Shown piece by piece: positions 6,538 through 10,170 of a stretch of 10,170 nt of DNA. Where the stretch lies: contig JAHEYE010000112.1 of the NCBI GenBank assembly GCA_023251695.1, positions 1-10,170 of the forward strand, read 5' to 3'. Within the stretch, counting starts at the first letter, position 1, and the number at the start of each line of letters is the position of its first letter. This DNA comes from Sphingobacteriaceae bacterium. Lineage in GTDB: Bacteria; Bacteroidota; Bacteroidia; B-17B0; Aurantibacillaceae. Both the position numbers and the translations under genes were made by a program. The notes under the pieces were generated by a model. It was not told where the DNA came from. It was given only the letters and a program-made list of their open reading frames with translations, and did no database searches.

Positions 6538-9500
6538 ATGAAAAGCAATCGCATTATACTCACTTTAACGCTATTTTTTGCATTTGGTTTGGTTTTAAGC
6601 CAAAAACAAAAAGATGAGAATCAGGATCCTTTGAATCCTATGGTTGTAAAACCTGCTTCTAAAACAAAATTCGTACTTAATCCGGCCTTCCCTTTAAGCT
6701 TAAATGGGGCTCAATTTGACATTAAAAACGGCAATGCACCTTATTTCCAGCATTCAAAAACCATAAAAAATAACTCCTCTGTAAAAGTTACTTTGAGTAA
6801 TGTCCAGACCGTTATTTTGACGGCTGAGGTTTCCCAAAAATTAATCTCTTTATATAATAACTATTTAAGTTCTGATTTCTCTATCGGAATAGAATATGGG
6901 AAAAGTGCTAATGAATATTTAGCATTTGCAAAGGTAAGGCCATATAAAATCAATAGTAGTAATCTTGTAGAGGAATTAGTTTCATATAACGTAGAGTGGA
7001 CAGAGGCTGAGGCCGATATTCAAACCCAGAAAACATCTACTTCAACTCCCTTTAAAAGCACTTCTGTTTTAGCGAACGGAAATTGGTATAAGATAGGAAT
7101 TACAAAAAGTGGTATTTATAAACTTGACAAAACATTTTTGAAAAATATTGGCCTTGACGTTACAACATTAAATCCAAAAGATATAAGAGTCTATGGTAAC
7201 GGTGGTTACATGCAGCCGGAAGCAAATGCGTTGAGCCGTTACGATGACCTGGAAGAAAATGCTATTCAAGTTGTGGGCGAAAGCGATAATGTTTTAGATA
7301 ATGCAGATTATGTTTTGTTTTACGGGCAAGGCACCAACCAATGGTTTTACGACCCTTCACATGCAGAAACCTGTCTCGATTTTTATAATAAACAAAATTA
7401 TTATTCCGATACAACTTATTATTACATAACAGTGGATTTAGGACCTGGAAAACGGATTTCCAACCGTGCTTCATCGGCCAGCGTTCCAACCAATTCAACT
7501 TCCACATACGATTATTTTGATTTTCATGAACAAAACACTACCAATTTCATTAAATCAGGCAGCGAGTTTTACGGTGAATATTTTGACTTTACCAATTCAT
7601 ACACGTTCACCTATCCAATTCCCAATTTAGTACTTGGCGATACGGTTTCGGGATCTGCGAAAGTTGCTGCCCGTGGTGCGTCACCATCAACATATAATTT
7701 ATCTTTTAGCGGCAATTCGGCGAATTTTACCAGCGGTGTTGTTAATCTTAATGATTACCTCGGTGATTATGTTTCTATTACCCAGAGTTGCACCAAAACA
7801 CTTTGCAATTCGGCGACGCAATTAAATTTTTTGATAACAAAACAAACTCCTGTTGTGGTTGGATGGCTGGATAAATTAATGTTCAATTGCCGCCGTAATC
7901 TTGTTTTTAATAACAGTCAGTTTGAGTTCAGGGATAAACGTACGATAGGAATAGGTAATCTTACCAATTTCAGTTTAAATACCGGCGGGAATACTTCCAT
8001 TTCAATCTGGGATGTTACCGACATACTTAACGTAAACAATCAGCTCTATAATACCAACGCTAGCATAATTGACTTCACAATGAATAGTGATTCAATTAGA
8101 GAATATGTTGTTTTTAATGGCTCAGATTATTTATCGGCAAGTTTTGTTACCAAAGTGGTAAAACAAAATTTACATGCTGTAGCGCAAGCCGATTATGTTA
8201 TTGTAACTTATCCTGGATTTCTGCCGCAAGCACAAAAGTTGGCTGCTCTTCATCAGCTCAACGACGGTTTTACATCGGTTGTCGCAACAACCGATCAGGT
8301 ATATAACGAGTTTTCAAGTGGGAAACCTGATCCTGTGGCCATCCGCGATTTTGTAAGAATGCTTTATAACCGCAATTTAGCAACCGGAACACAGGTAAAA
8401 TATTTGCTTCTTTATGGTGACGGCTCCTATAAGATTAAAGACCGTTATAACTCAAACAATTCATCATTAATACCAGCCTGGCAAGTGGGCGGATTTCCAA
8501 AAGACAATTCATACAATCCTACCATTTCTACCGTATGCGACGATTTTTACGGATGGATGGGTGATAATGAAGGAGAAGATTGGGGAGCAGCATTGGTTGA
8601 TGTTGGTATTGGAAGGTTTCCTGTTAAAACCACGAACGAGGCTAATATAGCTTATGATAAAGTTGAAGCTTATTATAAGAAAAATTCTAATTTTTCGGTG
8701 AGTGAAACTGAAAGTTCTTCTTGCATTACGAGTGCAACCTATCCGCTCGGCGATTGGCGGAATTGGATTAGTTTTATTGGTGATGATGAAGATAATCAAA
8801 CACACATGTCGGATGCAGATCAGTTGGCTGTTAAAATTAAAACAAATCATCCCGAGTACAATATCGATAAAATTTATTCCGATGCTTTTTTACAGCAAAC
8901 AACACCGGGTGGCGACCGTTATCCGGATGTGAGCTCGGGTATTGACCACAGGGTTGAAAAAGGAACATTGATCTTAAATTATACAGGCCACGGAGGGGAA
9001 GTTGGTTTGGGTCATGAACGATATGTGGAGGTTTCACAAATTCAAAACTGGAATAATAAAAATAACATGCCGCTCTTCGTTACGGCCACCTGCGAATTCA
9101 GCCGCTTTGATGATCCAGACAGAACCTCAGCCGGAGAATTGTGTTTTTTAAATCCGAACGGAGCAGCCATTGCTTTGTTGACAACAGTACGTTTAGCATT
9201 TTCAAATACCAATTTTACGCTTAATTCAAACCTATACGATTTTATCCTGGATACACTTCCTGATGGAAAAATGCCTTGTTTGGGTGATATGGTGCGTCAA
9301 ACCAAAGTTAAATCCGGCATTCAGTTTTACTTCCTTAACTTCCATTTATTGGGTGATCCGGCTTTAAGGCTGGCTTATCCGCAGGAGAAAGTTTACACTA
9401 CTCAGATCAATAACAAAGTTATTACACCAACCACTTATGATACCATAACTGCACTTTCGAAAGTTACCGTAAAAGGTTTTGTTGGTAATAAAAGTGGTAC

Positions 9501-10170
9501 AAAACTTTCTACCTTCAATGGAATTCTGTACCCCACAGTTTTCGATAAAGAACAATTAATTACCTGTTTGGGTAACGATTTAAGTTCGCTCATCGGCGGT
9601 ATCACTCCATTTAAGTTTTACATTCAGAAAAATATTATTTACAAAGGAAAGGTAGAAGTAGTGAATGGTGATTTTTCTTTTTCTTTCATTGTACCGAAAG
9701 ATATCTCTTACAATTTTGACCTCGGCAAATTAAGTTATTATGCGCATAACGGCACACTAGATGCCGGTGGTTACAGCAAAAATTTTTATGTCGGGGGTTC
9801 TTCCACTTCGGTATTGCCGGATAATCAAGGACCAACGGTTGGCTTGTATCTTAACGACAAAAAATTTGTTTCAGGAGGTACTACCAACGATAAACCGCAT
9901 TTATATGCTGAGGTTAGTGATTCAAGCGGAATTAATACGGTTGGTACCGGAATTGGTCATGATGTTACTGCGATCCTGGATGAAAATAGCAGTAAACCCA
10001 TCGTGTTAAATGATTATTACGAATCCAATTTAAACAGTTACCAGTCCGGAAAAGTTAAATATCCATTCGATGAGTTATCCGAAGGAAACCATCGTTTAAG
10101 TTTAAAAATTTGGGATGTTCAGAATAATTCAACCACTGTTTATACAGATTTTGTTGTTGCCCCAAGTGCA
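6538..10170 (+). CDS. porU: Type IX secretion system sortase PorU, C-terminus beyond window
   Basis: PorU is the surface cysteine peptidase that, with PorV, cuts the C-terminal signal from T9SS cargo and joins the cargo to a surface glycolipid. The frame is open for 1211 codons to the right edge. A signal peptide (about 1-21, LVLS/QKQ) starts it. A beta-rich N-terminal half follows, containing the conserved WYKIGITKSGIYKLD (183-197). The gingipain-type C25 peptidase domain runs from about 552 to 945: ADYVIVTYPGF, LLLYGDGSY (623-631), CDDFYGWMGD (667-676), GIGRFPV (690-696), NYTGHGGE with catalytic His818, FVTATCEFSRFDDP with nucleophile Cys852, and NFHLLGDPALRL (934-945). Later come GPTVGLYLND (1098-1107), SGINTVGTGIGHDV (1130-1143) and WDVQNNS (1192-1198), typical of PorU just before its C-terminal domain. 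By family length (roughly 1150-1300 residues) only about the last 50-100 residues are missing. It diverges from porP/sprF-gldJ; porV is the expected next gene. Confidence 0.95.
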   Translation, partial: MKSNRIILTLTLFFAFGLVLSQKQKDENQDPLNPMVVKPASKTKFVLNPAFPLSLNGAQFDIKNGNAPYFQHSKTIKNNSSVKVTLSNVQTVILTAEVSQKLISLYNNYLSSDFSIGIEYGKSANEYLAFAKVRPYKINSSNLVEELVSYNVEWTEAEADIQTQKTSTSTPFKSTSVLANGNWYKIGITKSGIYKLDKTFLKNIGLDVTTLNPKDIRVYGNGGYMQPEANALSRYDDLEENAIQVVGESDNVLDNADYVLFYGQGTNQWFYDPSHAETCLDFYNKQNYYSDTTYYYITVDLGPGKRISNRASSASVPTNSTSTYDYFDFHEQNTTNFIKSGSEFYGEYFDFTNSYTFTYPIPNLVLGDTVSGSAKVAARGASPSTYNLSFSGNSANFTSGVVNLNDYLGDYVSITQSCTKTLCNSATQLNFLITKQTPVVVGWLDKLMFNCRRNLVFNNSQFEFRDKRTIGIGNLTNFSLNTGGNTSISIWDVTDILNVNNQLYNTNASIIDFTMNSDSIREYVVFNGSDYLSASFVTKVVKQNLHAVAQADYVIVTYPGFLPQAQKLAALHQLNDGFTSVVATTDQVYNEFSSGKPDPVAIRDFVRMLYNRNLATGTQVKYLLLYGDGSYKIKDRYNSNNSSLIPAWQVGGFPKDNSYNPTISTVCDDFYGWMGDNEGEDWGAALVDVGIGRFPVKTTNEANIAYDKVEAYYKKNSNFSVSETESSSCITSATYPLGDWRNWISFIGDDEDNQTHMSDADQLAVKIKTNHPEYNIDKIYSDAFLQQTTPGGDRYPDVSSGIDHRVEKGTLILNYTGHGGEVGLGHERYVEVSQIQNWNNKNNMPLFVTATCEFSRFDDPDRTSAGELCFLNPNGAAIALLTTVRLAFSNTNFTLNSNLYDFILDTLPDGKMPCLGDMVRQTKVKSGIQFYFLNFHLLGDPALRLAYPQEKVYTTQINNKVITPTTYDTITALSKVTVKGFVGNKSGTKLSTFNGILYPTVFDKEQLITCLGNDLSSLIGGITPFKFYIQKNIIYKGKVEVVNGDFSFSFIVPKDISYNFDLGKLSYYAHNGTLDAGGYSKNFYVGGSSTSVLPDNQGPTVGLYLNDKKFVSGGTTNDKPHLYAEVSDSSGINTVGTGIGHDVTAILDENSSKPIVLNDYYESNLNSYQSGKVKYPFDELSEGNHRLSLKIWDVQNNSTTVYTDFVVAPSA

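Noticed and set aside
7262..7507. Minus-strand reading frame of 81 codons
   Set aside because: It lies wholly inside porU, whose conserved motifs are continuous on the plus strand; the product resembles nothing. The same holds for the other short frames at 7634-7825, 8509-8850, 8702-8932, 8837-9037, 9364-9555 and 9761-10009.
1..10170. CRISPR array, tRNA or rRNA gene, transposase or phage genes
   Set aside because: No regularly spaced repeats, no cloverleaf-like segments and no mobile-element proteins were seen; nearly the whole window is housekeeping or T9SS coding sequence.

Overview
The window is from a member of the Bacteroidota. It is AT-rich, its translation starts lack Shine-Dalgarno sequences, one promoter matches the Bacteroidota consensus (TTTG, spacer, TAnnTTTG), and three adjacent genes encode type IX secretion system (T9SS) or gliding proteins known only from this phylum. 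I cannot place it below phylum level.

Layout. Positions 5-1510 (+) encode a membrane sensor histidine kinase. It converges on the next block across a 79-bp intergenic repeat-like element (1519-1597). Positions 1606-3669 (-) hold a tight pair: murF, then a metal-dependent cyclase family protein whose start codon directly abuts the murF stop. A clear hairpin terminator (about 3681-3711) separates murF from gldJ upstream. Positions 3736-6423 (-) hold a PorP/SprF family outer-membrane protein gene followed by gldJ, an essential T9SS/gliding lipoprotein. From 6538 (+) a very long reading frame encodes PorU, the C25-family sortase of the T9SS. It is still open at the right edge (1211 codons), so its C-terminus lies outside.

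How the genes fit together. T9SS substrates cross the outer membrane, and PorU removes their C-terminal signal and attaches them to the surface. GldJ stabilises or works with the GldK/GldN ring under the outer membrane. PorP/SprF proteins partner the machinery or particular substrates. porU and the porP/sprF-gldJ pair diverge from a 114-bp region holding a good promoter for porP/sprF and a palindrome that could be an operator. murF (cell-wall precursor synthesis) beside gldJ appears, from memory, to be a recurring neighbourhood in Bacteroidota.

Nothing here forces the conclusion of an entirely new system. The points most worth a second look are a 19-nt element shared by the porP/sprF and gldJ leaders, the intergenic repeat at 1519-1597, the cyclase fused translationally to murF, and the repeated sensor modules in the kinase.
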